DNA of 64,000 bases. Origin: Streptococcus mitis B6 (lineage in GTDB: Bacteria > Bacillota > Bacilli > Lactobacillales > Streptococcaceae). Shown in pieces: positions 33,040 to 43,609 of this stretch (positions are counted from its first letter, which is position 1; every line of letters begins with the position of its first letter). Under the pieces are notes generated by a model. That model was not told the DNA's origin, ran no database searches, and saw only the letters and a program-made list of their open reading frames with translations. The DNA lies in assembly GCF_000027165.1 (NCBI RefSeq), contig NC_013853.1:2046001-2110000 (forward strand), in the 5' to 3' direction. A program made the position numbers and the translations under genes.

Positions 33040-34545
33040 TCAATGCACCAACATTTCTTGAGCGATTTCTTGGCCAGATAGGTTATCTGGGTAGTAGGTT
33101 GGCCAGTTATCCATTTCTTCAAAGAGGGCTTCTTGGCTTGTGCCTCCAAAGAAGATATGGAAATGTTCTGCCTTAACTGGAGCGATATTATGGTCACTAA
33201 ACTGAACGTACTTGAACTGTCCAGCGTCTGCATCTGTGGCTTCAAAGAGGAAGCGCACGCCACGATTGCCTTTCTTGTAAGTCAAGATTTTCTTACCAAC
33301 ATACTTGTAAGTATATTTCTTGCTTTGTCCACCTTGAACAAATTCCATAGTATTATCAGTAATGTTGATCTTAGTGACATCTGTCTGATAGCCTTTTGTA
33401 TAGTAGGCCTTGTACTCAGCCTGGGTCATCTTACCAGTCAACTTAGCCTTGTAGTCAAAGACTTGGTCAAACGTGCCATCTTCAAGGAAAGGATAAACTG
33501 ATTGCCAGTTACCTGCATAGTCACTCAAGGTGCGGTCCTTGACATCTGCATCCTCAAAGTAACCATTTTGAACTGTCTTCGTATCCTCTGCTTTTTCAGG
33601 CTCGATTGCTGGGCCTTCTTGGTCCGTTGTTTGTTTCAGAGCCTTGAGGTTTTTCTCCATGATAGAGATGTAATTTTCTCCAGCCTTGGTATCTTCTTCT
33701 GTCAGACTTTCTAAAGGATTGAGAACATCAGTTTTGACACCTGCCTCTTTTGAAAGTGTGTTAGCAAGAGCTTGTGAAGCATTTTCTTCAAAGTAGATAT
33801 AGGCAATTTTATTTTTCTTGACATACTCTGTCAATTCTGCCAGACGAGCAGCTGATGGCTCTGCATCTGGAGAGAGACCTGAGATTGCGACCTGCTTGAG
33901 TCCATAGTCCAAAGCAAGATAGTTAAAGGCTGCGTGTTGCGTTACGAAGCTCTTTTGTTTGGCTTGAGACAAGCCTTCTGCATAAGCCTTATCCAAGGCT
34001 TGCAATTTTTCGATATAGGCAGCAGCATTCTTCTCAAAGGTCTCTTTTTTATCAGGATAATCTGCTGATAAGCTATCACGGATATGCTCTACTAGTTTAA
34101 TGGCACGAACTGGTGATAACCAAACATGGGGATCGAACTCATGGTGATGGCCTTCTTCTCCATGGTCATGGTCTCCCTCTTCTTCCTCACCACCTGGTAA
34201 GAGCAACATATCGCCTGTCGCCTTGATGGTTTTCACCTTTTTCTTATCCAAGGTATCTAGCAATTTAGGGACCCATGTTTCCATGTTTTCATTTTCATAA
34301 ACGAAGGTATCTGCGTCTTGGATTTTGGCAACCGCCTTGGCAGACGGTTCATATTCATGGGGTTCTGTACCAGCACCGATGAGGAGTTCTACATTAGCAG
34401 TATCTCCTGCGACTTGCTTGGTAAATTCATAGACAGGGTAAAAGGTTGTCACAATATTTAGTTTACCATCTGCCTGCTTTTGATTGGAACAAGCCACTAA
34501 AAACAAGGCACATAGACTGGCGAGCAATAAGCTAATTTTTTTCAT
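33040..34545 (-). CDS. adcA: Zinc-binding lipoprotein AdcA (ZnuA-ZinT fusion)
   Basis: 501 residues; ATG at 34545 is 7 nt from AGGAG, and a second ATG two codons earlier is too close to it. Lipobox LVAC. Domain 1 (about 25-310) is the ZnuA-type zinc-binding protein with metal histidines (GAGTEPHEYEPS, FDPHVWLSP, THAAFNYLA) and an acidic/His-rich loop (GDHDHGEEGHHHEFD). Domain 2 (about 320-501) is ZinT, with the HFHIFFGG end. It delivers zinc to AdcBC in the membrane. Last gene of adcRCBA, controlled by AdcR. Confidence 0.95.
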   Translation of the reverse strand: MKKISLLLASLCALFLVACSNQKQADGKLNIVTTFYPVYEFTKQVAGDTANVELLIGAGTEPHEYEPSAKAVAKIQDADTFVYENENMETWVPKLLDTLDKKKVKTIKATGDMLLLPGGEEEEGDHDHGEEGHHHEFDPHVWLSPVRAIKLVEHIRDSLSADYPDKKETFEKNAAAYIEKLQALDKAYAEGLSQAKQKSFVTQHAAFNYLALDYGLKQVAISGLSPDAEPSAARLAELTEYVKKNKIAYIYFEENASQALANTLSKEAGVKTDVLNPLESLTEEDTKAGENYISIMEKNLKALKQTTDQEGPAIEPEKAEDTKTVQNGYFEDADVKDRTLSDYAGNWQSVYPFLEDGTFDQVFDYKAKLTGKMTQAEYKAYYTKGYQTDVTKINITDNTMEFVQGGQSKKYTYKYVGKKILTYKKGNRGVRFLFEATDADAGQFKYVQFSDHNIAPVKAEHFHIFFGGTSQEALFEEMDNWPTYYPDNLSGQEIAQEMLVH

Positions 34546-34554
34546 GTTCATCTC

Positions 34555-35361
34555 CTATTTGATAAAACGTCTTACTAAACTGATCAGTAAAAAGACAGTT
34601 ACAAAAATAATGGTAATACTTGCACTTGCAGGTGTTTCTGCGTAGTAGGAAATGTAAAGTCCTGCTACCATTCCCAAAAATCCAATCGCACTGGCAAGCA
34701 GCATAACCGATTTAAAGTTTTTCCCCAGACGCAGGGCAATACTAGCTGGCAAGACCATAATGGTCGATACCAGAAGAGCTCCTGCTGCAGGAATCATAAG
34801 GGCAATGGCCACCCCCGTCACCATGTTAAAAAGAATGGACATGGTACGAACTGGCAAGCCATCCACAAAGGCCGTATCCTCATCAAAGGTCAAGATATAC
34901 ATTGGACGAAGGAAGAGGAAGGTCAAAATCAAAACAACCGCCGCAATGACGAAGAGGGAAATGACCTGCTCCTCACTAATAGTCACAATCGAACCAAAAA
35001 GGTACTGGTCCAAGCTCATAGAACTAGAACTTTTCCCCTTGCTCATGACAATCAGAGAAACAGCCAGACCCGTTGACATGAGGATTGCTGTCCCGATTTC
35101 CATAAAGCTCTTGTAAACCGTACGGAGGTACTCCAGAAAGACCGCCGCAATCAAGACAATGGCAATCGTAGAAACTGTCGGAGAAATCCCCAGAACCAGA
35201 CCAAAGGCTACACCTGAAAGCGAGACGTGGCTGAGGGTATCACTCATCAAACTCTGACGACGCAAGATGAGGAAGGTTCCCAATACTGGAGAGAAAAGAC
35301 TCATGGCAATAACAGCCAGAAAGGCACGCTGCATAAAGTCATAAGATAACAAACTAAGCAT
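34555..35361 (-). CDS. adcB: Zinc ABC transporter permease AdcB
   Basis: 268 residues with about eight membrane segments; ABC-3 metal permease family ([21 protein letters not shown] block near residue 200). Start at 35361 ([14 protein letters not shown]) gives the usual family length; upstream in-frame starts lie inside adcC. Overlaps the adcC end by 8 nt and is followed by adcA after 9 nt. Confidence 0.93.
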   Translation of the reverse strand: MLSLLSYDFMQRAFLAVIAMSLFSPVLGTFLILRRQSLMSDTLSHVSLSGVAFGLVLGISPTVSTIAIVLIAAVFLEYLRTVYKSFMEIGTAILMSTGLAVSLIVMSKGKSSSSMSLDQYLFGSIVTISEEQVISLFVIAAVVLILTFLFLRPMYILTFDEDTAFVDGLPVRTMSILFNMVTGVAIALMIPAAGALLVSTIMVLPASIALRLGKNFKSVMLLASAIGFLGMVAGLYISYYAETPASASITIIFVTVFLLISLVRRFIK

Positions 35362-36058
35362 GGCCCACCTCCTGATCATTCTCATGAACGTTGAAACAAC
35401 GCCATGGAGAGTCTTGGTTACGGACTAGATGAATATTGCGGTCCGCATAGTCCTTAACTTCTTCAGGGTCATGGGTAATCATCAAAACAGCCTTACCATG
35501 ATGATGGGCGCTGTGGTGCATGAGTTCGTAAAATTCATTTTTACTTCCTGCATCCATCCCCGTTGTCGGCTCATCTAGGATAAACACATCTGGATCCGAA
35601 GCAAACATGCGCGAAATCACCGCTCGCTGCTTTTGTCCTCCAGATAGAGAACCCAAGCGTTTGTCTCGGTGTTCCCACATGCCAACTGAGTCCAGACTAG
35701 CCTTGATATGCTCCTCATCATGAGCATTCAAGCGACGGAACCAGCCTTTTCGCGGATAGCGACCCGACTTGACAAATTCATACACCGTACTTGGAAAACC
35801 TGCATTAAAACTAGCAATCTGCTGGGGAAGATAGGCCATTCTCAATTTCTTACCCTGCGTATTTGTCGTTGAAATGGTCACCTTTCCAATGCGTGGCTGA
35901 AGGATTCCAAGACTGGCCTTGATCAGTGTCGTCTTAGCTGCCCCATTCTCCCCTGTCAAGGTAACAAATTCCCCACTATCAACACTATAATTGATATGTT
36001 CAAGAACGGGCTCCTTATCATAATAGAAAGATAAATCCTCTACCGTAATATATCTCAT
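35354..36058 (-). CDS. adcC: Zinc ABC transporter ATPase AdcC
   Basis: 234-residue cytoplasmic ATPase. Walker A reads GENGAAKTT, where the third Gly of GxxGxGKT is Ala; ABC signature LSGGQKQR and Walker B VFILDEPT are normal, with the switch His in MITHD. The Ala is compatible with a working P-loop and I believe it is normal for streptococcal AdcC. Start shares a base with the adcR stop (TAATG). Confidence 0.94.
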   Translation of the reverse strand: MRYITVEDLSFYYDKEPVLEHINYSVDSGEFVTLTGENGAAKTTLIKASLGILQPRIGKVTISTTNTQGKKLRMAYLPQQIASFNAGFPSTVYEFVKSGRYPRKGWFRRLNAHDEEHIKASLDSVGMWEHRDKRLGSLSGGQKQRAVISRMFASDPDVFILDEPTTGMDAGSKNEFYELMHHSAHHHGKAVLMITHDPEEVKDYADRNIHLVRNQDSPWRCFNVHENDQEVGHA

Positions 36059-36498
36059 TATTTGATTTCTCCTACTAAAGCAGTCAAAAACCGCTGGATC
36101 ACTTTTTGTTCATTTGGAGTAAACTGAGTCGCCACTTGTTCATAGGTTAAAAGTGTATGCTCATGGTGATGATGGTGCTCCTCAGCGATTGGACGAGCCA
36201 AATCAGTCAACTGATAAAAAATCACACGCGCATCCTTAGGATCTTTAGATGTTTCCAACATCCCTTCCTTAACCAAAGACTTAATGGCCTTGGTAACTGC
36301 TGCCTGACTGACATTGAGTCGACGAGCCAACTCTGAATTTGTTAAAGATTCCTCTGACAAGAGCATGAGAATGTGCTCCTGAGTATTGGTCAGAGCCACC
36401 TCGCTAGTACAATGACCTATTAGGATTTCATGCTGATTTTCTGCCTGCAAAATCACCTCATTCAAAAAAGCATCGATATCCTTCGCTAGCTGTCTCAT
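36058..36498 (-). CDS. adcR: Zinc-dependent MarR-family repressor AdcR
   Basis: 146 residues. Winged helix at about 35-95 ([24 protein letters not shown]). Metal ligands expected near the N-terminal Cys/His region ([11 protein letters not shown]) and in the HHHHEHT stretch near residue 110, matching AdcR. With zinc bound it represses its own operon and other zinc uptake genes. A matching operator lies at 36562-36573 over its promoter. Confidence 0.94.
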   Translation of the reverse strand: MRQLAKDIDAFLNEVILQAENQHEILIGHCTSEVALTNTQEHILMLLSEESLTNSELARRLNVSQAAVTKAIKSLVKEGMLETSKDPKDARVIFYQLTDLARPIAEEHHHHHEHTLLTYEQVATQFTPNEQKVIQRFLTALVGEIK

Positions 36499-36561
36499 AT
36501 CTGACTCCTTTCCTTTTGGACTTCTCTTTTTTAAGAGAAAATACTATTCTTTGAAGAATTA

Positions 36562-36600
36562 TTTACTGGTTAATTATATCACAACCAAAAAAAGAGTCAA
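36562..36600 (-). promoter_or_regulatory. adc promoter with AdcR operator
   Basis: Minus strand: -35 TTGACT (36595-36600), 16 bp, extended -10 TGATATAAT (TATAAT at 36573-36578). TTAACCAGTAAA (36562-36573) is one base short of the AdcR consensus TTAACYRGTTAA and overlaps the end of the -10. Confidence 0.85.
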
Positions 36601-36649
36601 GAAAAAACGTGAAAACTAGTTTCATTCTTGAACTCTTCTATACTATTAT

Positions 36650-38153
<1,504 letters not shown>

Positions 38154-38163
38154 TTATCTCCTT

Positions 38164-39408
38164 TTATTTTTTAAACCATAAATCATTCAAAAATCCAGAA
38201 AAGATCAAGAATGACAGCATGACGACATGGAAGGTGATAACCATGCCAAGCAACTGAATCCAGCGATTCTCAGGTAGAGCAGGCTTCCCTGCTTTTTTCC
38301 GTTCCTTATTGAGTGTTTTTTTCTTACGAATCCAAGCGTCATTGATGACCATTCCAATCCCATGAAAGAGTCCATAGGCGATGTAGTACCAGGTCACACC
38401 ATGCCAAAATCCCATAATCAGCATATTTACAATGTAGGCCACACTTGAGGTTACATTGCGATTTTTAAAGACCTTCTTTCTGGTCAATACCATCACCATT
38501 CGCATAAAGACAAAGTCACGGAACCAGAAGGACAGACTCATATGCCAGCGATTCCAAAATTCCTTTAAATCTCTTGATAAAAAAGGTTTGTTAAAGTTGA
38601 TAGGGCTACGAATTCCCATCAAATTTGAAATGGCTAAGGCAAACATAGAGTACCCTGCAAAGTCAAAAAAGAGCTCCAGACCAAAGGTATACATGACTGC
38701 CAAGGCATAGTGGTTAAAGAAGCCACCTGACTGCAAGGCTAGATTCTTCAGAGGAGGGAGTAAGGTTTCTCCTAAAACATGAGCTAGGATAAACTTGTAT
38801 AAAAATCCCCACATAATATAGCGAACAGATTCATCCAACATATCCATCAACTCATCCCGCTCAGGAATGGTCTGATAATTTTCATTAAATCGCTTAAAGC
38901 GATCGATTGGGCCACTTGAAAAAGTCGGCATGAAGAGAAGAAAACGGAGGAATTCCCAGAGGGTAAAATCCTTAATCACTCCATCTCTCAGCTCGATGAT
39001 AATCCCAACCGAACGAAAGGTCAGGTAAGAAATTCCCAAAAACCCAAGCAAAGACTGCGTTCCATTGATAGCCGGCTGCACCTTGACAAAGATAATCGGA
39101 AGGAGGGACAGAAAACTAACTAGGTAGAAGACCCACTTGCCATCCTTACTTTTTCGATAATGCTTGTAGAAGAGTACGAGCAATATTTCCCAGCACAGAT
39201 AAATACCCAAGGCAGCTAATTGATTGGTCTTCCCACCTACCAGCATGGTAACGATAAAGAAGAGACTAACCAATACCTCGTACCAGGCAAAGCGTTTCTT
39301 GAAAAAGAGACCGATAAAGATGGGCAAGGTTGCAGCAATCACATAGACAAAATACTGAGGATTCCCATATGGCTCTAAATGAGGAAGCTGTTGAAAGAAC
39401 TCCATCAT
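38164..39408 (-). CDS. dltB: DltB, MBOAT-family D-alanyl transferase
   Basis: 414 residues, about 11 membrane segments. MBOAT signatures: [16 protein letters not shown] and the catalytic His in [15 protein letters not shown] (about residue 335). It passes D-Ala from DltC across the membrane. Start overlaps the dltA stop by 4 nt. Confidence 0.95.
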   Translation of the reverse strand: MMEFFQQLPHLEPYGNPQYFVYVIAATLPIFIGLFFKKRFAWYEVLVSLFFIVTMLVGGKTNQLAALGIYLCWEILLVLFYKHYRKSKDGKWVFYLVSFLSLLPIIFVKVQPAINGTQSLLGFLGISYLTFRSVGIIIELRDGVIKDFTLWEFLRFLLFMPTFSSGPIDRFKRFNENYQTIPERDELMDMLDESVRYIMWGFLYKFILAHVLGETLLPPLKNLALQSGGFFNHYALAVMYTFGLELFFDFAGYSMFALAISNLMGIRSPINFNKPFLSRDLKEFWNRWHMSLSFWFRDFVFMRMVMVLTRKKVFKNRNVTSSVAYIVNMLIMGFWHGVTWYYIAYGLFHGIGMVINDAWIRKKKTLNKERKKAGKPALPENRWIQLLGMVITFHVVMLSFLIFSGFLNDLWFKK

Positions 39409-40955
39409 CTCTTATTCACCTCGTTAATCAATCCTTTGATGTCAATTTTTCCATTTGGAGTCAGTGGCAAACTGTCTCGATAAAGGAATTTAGACGGCAT
39501 CATGTAGGACATCATGATATCTATTAAATCTTCCTTGATAGCCTTGGTAATATCGATATCTCGCTCAAACTGCTCACGAACACCGTCTTTTAAGATGACA
39601 TAAGCCAGTAGATTTTGTACCTTGTGGTCCTTGTTATAACGTGGAACAGCAACAGCAGACTCAATAAAGCGAGACTTGTTGAGGTTTTGAGAGACATCTT
39701 CTAACTCAATGCGGTAACCGTTGAACTTAATCTGGAAGTCCATGCGTCCGCCGTAGAGAAGCAAGCCTTCATCTGTCATAGTTCCCACATCGCCTGTGTG
39801 ATAGGCTGGCAGTCCTTCAAATTCAAAGAAGGCTTCTGCTGTTTTTTCAGGATTGTTCATATAACCTTTTGAAACGGCTGGTCCTGACACAATGATTTCT
39901 CCCTGTTCACCATTTGGCAATTTATTGCCTTCCTCGTCAATGATAAAGGTTGGAGAATCAGCCTTGGTATAGCCGATTGGTAGGCGTTTGAGAGTCGCCA
40001 ACATCTCGTCTGTCACAGCAACAGCTGACAGGGCTACTGTCGCTTCTGTTGGGCCGTAGGCATTGATAATACGGGCATTTGGGAAACGCTCGCGCAGTTT
40101 TTGAGCCGTTTTAACCGTCAATTCTTCGCCATCAAAGTAGAAATGCGTGATTCCAGGCATTTTCTCACTATTAAAGTCTTCTGATAACATGGCCATATCT
40201 GCAAAAGAAGGGGTTGATGTCCAGATAGCGATTGGCAATGAAAAGATGGTCGCAAAGAGTTGCTTAAAGTCCTGAGTGATGGCTGAAGGAAGAGCGAAAA
40301 GCGTACCACCCAGTGCCAAGGTCGGAGCCCAGTACATGACAGACAGGTCAAAAGAATAAGGTGGCTGAGCCAGCATTTGTGGACGACTTGGCGTCGCAAA
40401 TTCCTTGTCCGTAATCATCCAATTGGTAAAGCTGAGGAGGTTATCATGGGAAATCTGCACTCCCTTTGGCTTACCAGTCGTACCAGAAGTAAAGATAATG
40501 TAGTAGTTATCATCGCCCTTGACTGGATGCGTGATCTCATATCTAGACCCTTGAGCAAAGGCTTCTTGAACCTGAGCTAGAGTCATCATCGGTGTAGAAA
40601 CCTGCTCCAATGGAAAGTCTGAAATGGCAATAATCAAGCTTGGCTCTGCCACTTCTAAAATAGCTGAAACTCGCTCCAAAGCCGAATGGCTATCAATTGG
40701 AATGTAGGCATGACCTGACTTAGTCAAGGCTACAAAAGTTGCCAACATTTCATATTCTTGGCCACCAAAAACGACCACAGGAGACTTCTCTGGCAAATTC
40801 AACTGGTCAATAACTGCAGCCAAACTATCCGAATCAGCCTTTAAATCGCCATAAGTGTGTTCCTGACCCAAAACATTATAGACAGGATAGCTAGGCTGTG
40901 TCTGAGCAAAATGCTCAATGGTTTCAATCATATCTGCTATTGATTTATTTGACAC
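39405..40955 (-). CDS. dltA: D-alanine--D-alanyl carrier protein ligase DltA
   Basis: 516 residues, adenylate-forming enzyme. Phosphate loop [13 protein letters not shown] (about 155), [18 protein letters not shown] and the C-terminal Lys in [12 protein letters not shown] (near 507). Activates D-Ala with ATP and loads DltC in the cytoplasm. dltX precedes it by 20 nt; both share the promoter at 41177-41206. Confidence 0.96.
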   Translation of the reverse strand: MSNKSIADMIETIEHFAQTQPSYPVYNVLGQEHTYGDLKADSDSLAAVIDQLNLPEKSPVVVFGGQEYEMLATFVALTKSGHAYIPIDSHSALERVSAILEVAEPSLIIAISDFPLEQVSTPMMTLAQVQEAFAQGSRYEITHPVKGDDNYYIIFTSGTTGKPKGVQISHDNLLSFTNWMITDKEFATPSRPQMLAQPPYSFDLSVMYWAPTLALGGTLFALPSAITQDFKQLFATIFSLPIAIWTSTPSFADMAMLSEDFNSEKMPGITHFYFDGEELTVKTAQKLRERFPNARIINAYGPTEATVALSAVAVTDEMLATLKRLPIGYTKADSPTFIIDEEGNKLPNGEQGEIIVSGPAVSKGYMNNPEKTAEAFFEFEGLPAYHTGDVGTMTDEGLLLYGGRMDFQIKFNGYRIELEDVSQNLNKSRFIESAVAVPRYNKDHKVQNLLAYVILKDGVREQFERDIDITKAIKEDLIDIMMSYMMPSKFLYRDSLPLTPNGKIDIKGLINEVNKR

Positions 40956-40975
40956 AATAGGGATTCTCCTTCAAG

Positions 40976-41107
40976 TTAAAATTCATTATAGATAAAGCTT
41001 CCTTGACCCTGACCAAGATAGCTAAAGAAGTAAAGCAGCCCTAGAAAGATAAGAAAATACAAGGCTGTCCGACCAAGAAAGAGGTACAATTCTTTTCTCT
41101 GTTTCAT
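40976..41107 (-). CDS. dltX: DltX small membrane protein
   Basis: 43 residues: short basic N-terminus (MKQRKELYLFLGR), one membrane helix (TALYFLIFLGLLYFFSYL) and the conserved C-terminal end QGSFIYNEF. DltX is required for D-alanylation and its C-terminus is thought to act as the D-Ala acceptor. First gene of the dlt operon, 20 nt before dltA. Confidence 0.92.
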   Translation of the reverse strand: MKQRKELYLFLGRTALYFLIFLGLLYFFSYLGQGQGSFIYNEF

Positions 41108-41176
41108 CAAGAAAAACCATTCATTTCTGTAATTTTTGCTAAATAAGATAGACTCTTACTATAGTATTTTTCTACC

Positions 41177-41206
41177 ATTATACCACTTTCTAGGGTAATT
41201 TCTCAA
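41177..41206 (-). promoter_or_regulatory. dlt operon promoter
   Basis: Minus strand: -35 TTGAGA (41201-41206), 18 bp, extended -10 TGGTATAAT (TATAAT at 41177-41182). Start expected near 41170, about 63 bp before dltX. Confidence 0.75.
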
Positions 41207-41231
41207 TTGTTTGCCGTAGATTTTCATTATA

Positions 41232-41248
41232 TTTAAGCCAATTTTAAA
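41232..41248. promoter_or_regulatory. CiaR box upstream of the dlt promoter
   Basis: TTTAAG-CCAAT-TTTAAA fits the CiaR direct repeat TTTAAG-N5-TTTAAG with one difference. It reads on the strand opposite to dlt, about 60-78 bp upstream of the predicted start. CiaRH control of dlt is established in pneumococcus. Confidence 0.65.
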
Positions 41249-41348
41249 ATTATGCGGTTTTTCTATGTATATTTTCAAATAGAGTGACCCTGCTTCAAAA
41301 CTCTATTTCAGGAGACAATGAAGTAAATCTTCCCGTAATAAAACGCAC

Positions 41349-41410
41349 AATATCAAGTTTTTCAACACCTGATACTATGCGCTTTTCTAATTTTTCAAGA
41401 CTTTTTAACT
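41349..41410. repeat. Degenerate intergenic repeat, copy 2
   Basis: Aligns with 32519-32580 (ATCAAGTTTTTCA, CCTGATACTATGCG, CAAGACTTTTT). Lies between dltX and the MFS gene. Confidence 0.5.
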
Positions 41411-41416
41411 AGTCTC

Positions 41417-42595
41417 TCACCTAAAATAATCTCGTCTGATATAAATTAAAATAGCTTCTATCATCAGACAAATGGCTGATAGCCAAAAACTGATGCTAAT
41501 ACCAAAACTCTCAGTAATATAGCTCATTAGCAAAACAAATACTGAAAATGATAGTGTCGAAATCACTTCCAGAACGGAATAGACATTAACCAAGTTATTT
41601 TCCTCTACTGTTTCCTGAAGAAATACACTTTCAGGAACTTCTTTTAGCTGCGATAACATACCAACTAAAGCTGAAAATACTAAAAACATCTGTGCATTTG
41701 GAAAATATAGAATAGTCAGTGTCACTATTGCCATGGCTACAAGAGGAAAAAGAATACTTTCCCATTTAGCAGCGAGGAACTTTTCAGATAGCCTAAAAGC
41801 AATTAAGCCACTAATTATAATCCCGATAGAATATGCTGTATTAGAATATCCCCAGTAACTTTCCGTTTCATTTAATAACTCAGTTACAAAGACAAGTATG
41901 ATAGACGAAACCCAAATCGTATTTGAAAAAATTTCCAATAAATTTGCTGATACAAAAAGTCTTAATCTAGAATCTCTAGCAACTAACTTCCAACCTTTGA
42001 GTAAAATTTCAAGATTAGTTTCTGACTCTAACACCTCCACTTCAGCCTTAGGAAGCAATAACATCAGAAAGCTAGAAATGATATACAAGATTAAAATGAT
42101 AAACGTGGTAGGTAAAAAACCAATTGTTGCAAATAAGAGTCCACCTAATCCCCAACCCACCAATTGAACAGCTTCACTACTCATTGACAAGGCTGAGTTA
42201 GCCTTGCCCAAATCGGTCGCATAGCGCGGCACAATAGCATAGGAAACGGGTGCTGCAAAACCATCTAATATGGAAATTGCAACAACAAATAGATAGATCA
42301 CCAAAGGCGCTACGGATTGCATTACGGTAAACATTCCTACCAGTATCGTTAATAATATAGTCTTTCCAAATTGGGATAAAGATAAAACCCTATTTAACGC
42401 TATCCTTTTAGTAACTAAAGGAACTAAAAGACTCGCAACAAAAGAGGATATCCCTATTAAAATGGGAACTAGTGACGTGGCAATTACTGATTTTGAAATA
42501 ATGTATATGTTAGCAATGATTGTTACTCTAAAGAAAATATCTGCTAAATTTGCAAACAATTGAGAGACTAACAACTTGATAAATGAATTAGACAT
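41417..42595 (-). CDS. MFS transporter
   Basis: 392 residues with about twelve membrane segments and a central polar loop (LPKAEVEVLESETN). Major facilitator superfamily, of the MFS_1/MdfA-like drug or solute exporter type; substrate not predictable. AAAGGGGG precedes the ATG by 8 nt. Stand-alone gene; the 240 bp upstream holds an AT-rich promoter region and the glpF terminator. Confidence 0.85.
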   Translation of the reverse strand: MSNSFIKLLVSQLFANLADIFFRVTIIANIYIISKSVIATSLVPILIGISSFVASLLVPLVTKRIALNRVLSLSQFGKTILLTILVGMFTVMQSVAPLVIYLFVVAISILDGFAAPVSYAIVPRYATDLGKANSALSMSSEAVQLVGWGLGGLLFATIGFLPTTFIILILYIISSFLMLLLPKAEVEVLESETNLEILLKGWKLVARDSRLRLFVSANLLEIFSNTIWVSSIILVFVTELLNETESYWGYSNTAYSIGIIISGLIAFRLSEKFLAAKWESILFPLVAMAIVTLTILYFPNAQMFLVFSALVGMLSQLKEVPESVFLQETVEENNLVNVYSVLEVISTLSFSVFVLLMSYITESFGISISFWLSAICLMIEAILIYIRRDYFR

Positions 42596-42782
42596 ATAGC
42601 ACTCCCCCTTTAGTTGCCAACTTTGGAATTAAATTTGATTTTTAATATTTTAGCATAAAATAGCAGAAAACAAAAGTGAGATTTTTCACATAAAAAAGCA
42701 AAAACTATTGCCTTTATTATTCCTACTTTTAAAGGAATGATTATTATCGTTGTTGGATAGTACTAATAAGTTATACTCAATG

Positions 42783-42813
42783 AAAAAAGCCTGAGATACT
42801 CATCTCAAGCTCT
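42783..42813 (-). terminator. Terminator of the glp operon
   Basis: AGCCTGAGAT-ACTC-ATCTCAAGCT hairpin followed on the minus strand by TTTTTTC. A 14-bp TATACTCAATGAAA fragment, like a boxC end, abuts it (42772). Confidence 0.82.
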
Positions 42814-42835
42814 ATCAACATAATTGTTTTCTAGA

Positions 42836-43540
42836 TTAGAAAAGCGAGAATACAAAAACGGCCAAGGCTGCTCCGATAACAGGTCCTACAACAGGAATCC
42901 AAGCGTAAGACCAGTCTCCGTCTCCCTTGTTTGGAATTGGCAAGATGCTGTGCATGATACGAGGTCCAAGGTCACGAGCTGGGTTCAAGGCATATCCTGT
43001 TGTCCCACCTAGTGATAGACCGATACCGACAATCAAAGTGCCCACTGCAAAGGTTCCGATACCTGCCTGAAAATCGTAAAGACCCAAAGCAAAGATTGTC
43101 AAGACCAATACAAAAGTTCCAAGGATTTCGCTAATCAAGTTTGATACAGTATCCTTGATAGCTGGACCAGTGCTGAAGGTTGCCAGGATATTGCCTGCAT
43201 TTTCTTCTGCCTCATAATGCGGTTTGAATTGCAACCAAACCAAAATCTGACCCAGCATAGCCCCTGCGAACTGGGCTAATATATAAGGGAAAACGGAAGC
43301 CCAAGGCAAACCACCTTTCAAGGCCACACCGATGGTCACAGCTGGGTTTAAATGAGCTGGACTGAGCTTGCCAGATACAAATACTGCAACCGCAACTGCA
43401 ATCCCCCACCCCATAGTAATCACAATCCAACCTGAGCTGTTGCTCTTGGTTTTAGGAAGAACCACACCAGCCACAACACCATTTCCTAGAAGAATCAGGA
43501 TTAAAGTCCCCAAAAATTCTCCAAATAATTCATTCATCAT
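42836..43540 (-). CDS. glpF: Glycerol facilitator GlpF
   Basis: 234 residues from the first ATG after GGAGACAGAAAA. Six membrane segments and the two half-helix motifs of aquaglyceroporins, HLNPAVTIG and ALNPARDLG; Asp after the second NPAR is the glycerol-channel signature. Lets glycerol in for GlpK. Last gene of glpKOF. Confidence 0.95.
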   Translation of the reverse strand: MMNELFGEFLGTLILILLGNGVVAGVVLPKTKSNSSGWIVITMGWGIAVAVAVFVSGKLSPAHLNPAVTIGVALKGGLPWASVFPYILAQFAGAMLGQILVWLQFKPHYEAEENAGNILATFSTGPAIKDTVSNLISEILGTFVLVLTIFALGLYDFQAGIGTFAVGTLIVGIGLSLGGTTGYALNPARDLGPRIMHSILPIPNKGDGDWSYAWIPVVGPVIGAALAVFVFSLF

Positions 43541-43609
43541 TTTTCTGTCTCCATTAAAAAGAAGGGGCGGGCGACAAGGAGTCCTGCCCTCCACCTCTTT
43601 TATTTTTTC

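Noticed and set aside
33502..33868. Plus-strand frames opposite adcA and other long genes
   Set aside because: They are antisense to well-supported genes and lack ribosome sites or recognisable products.
35354..36058. Possibly defective P-loop in AdcC (GENGAAKTT)
   Set aside because: The catalytic Lys and Thr are present and I believe this variant is normal in streptococcal AdcC; the other ATPase motifs are intact.
42772..42785. Possible third BOX element
   Set aside because: Only about 14 bp resemble a boxC end and the rest is the glp terminator, so no element can be called.
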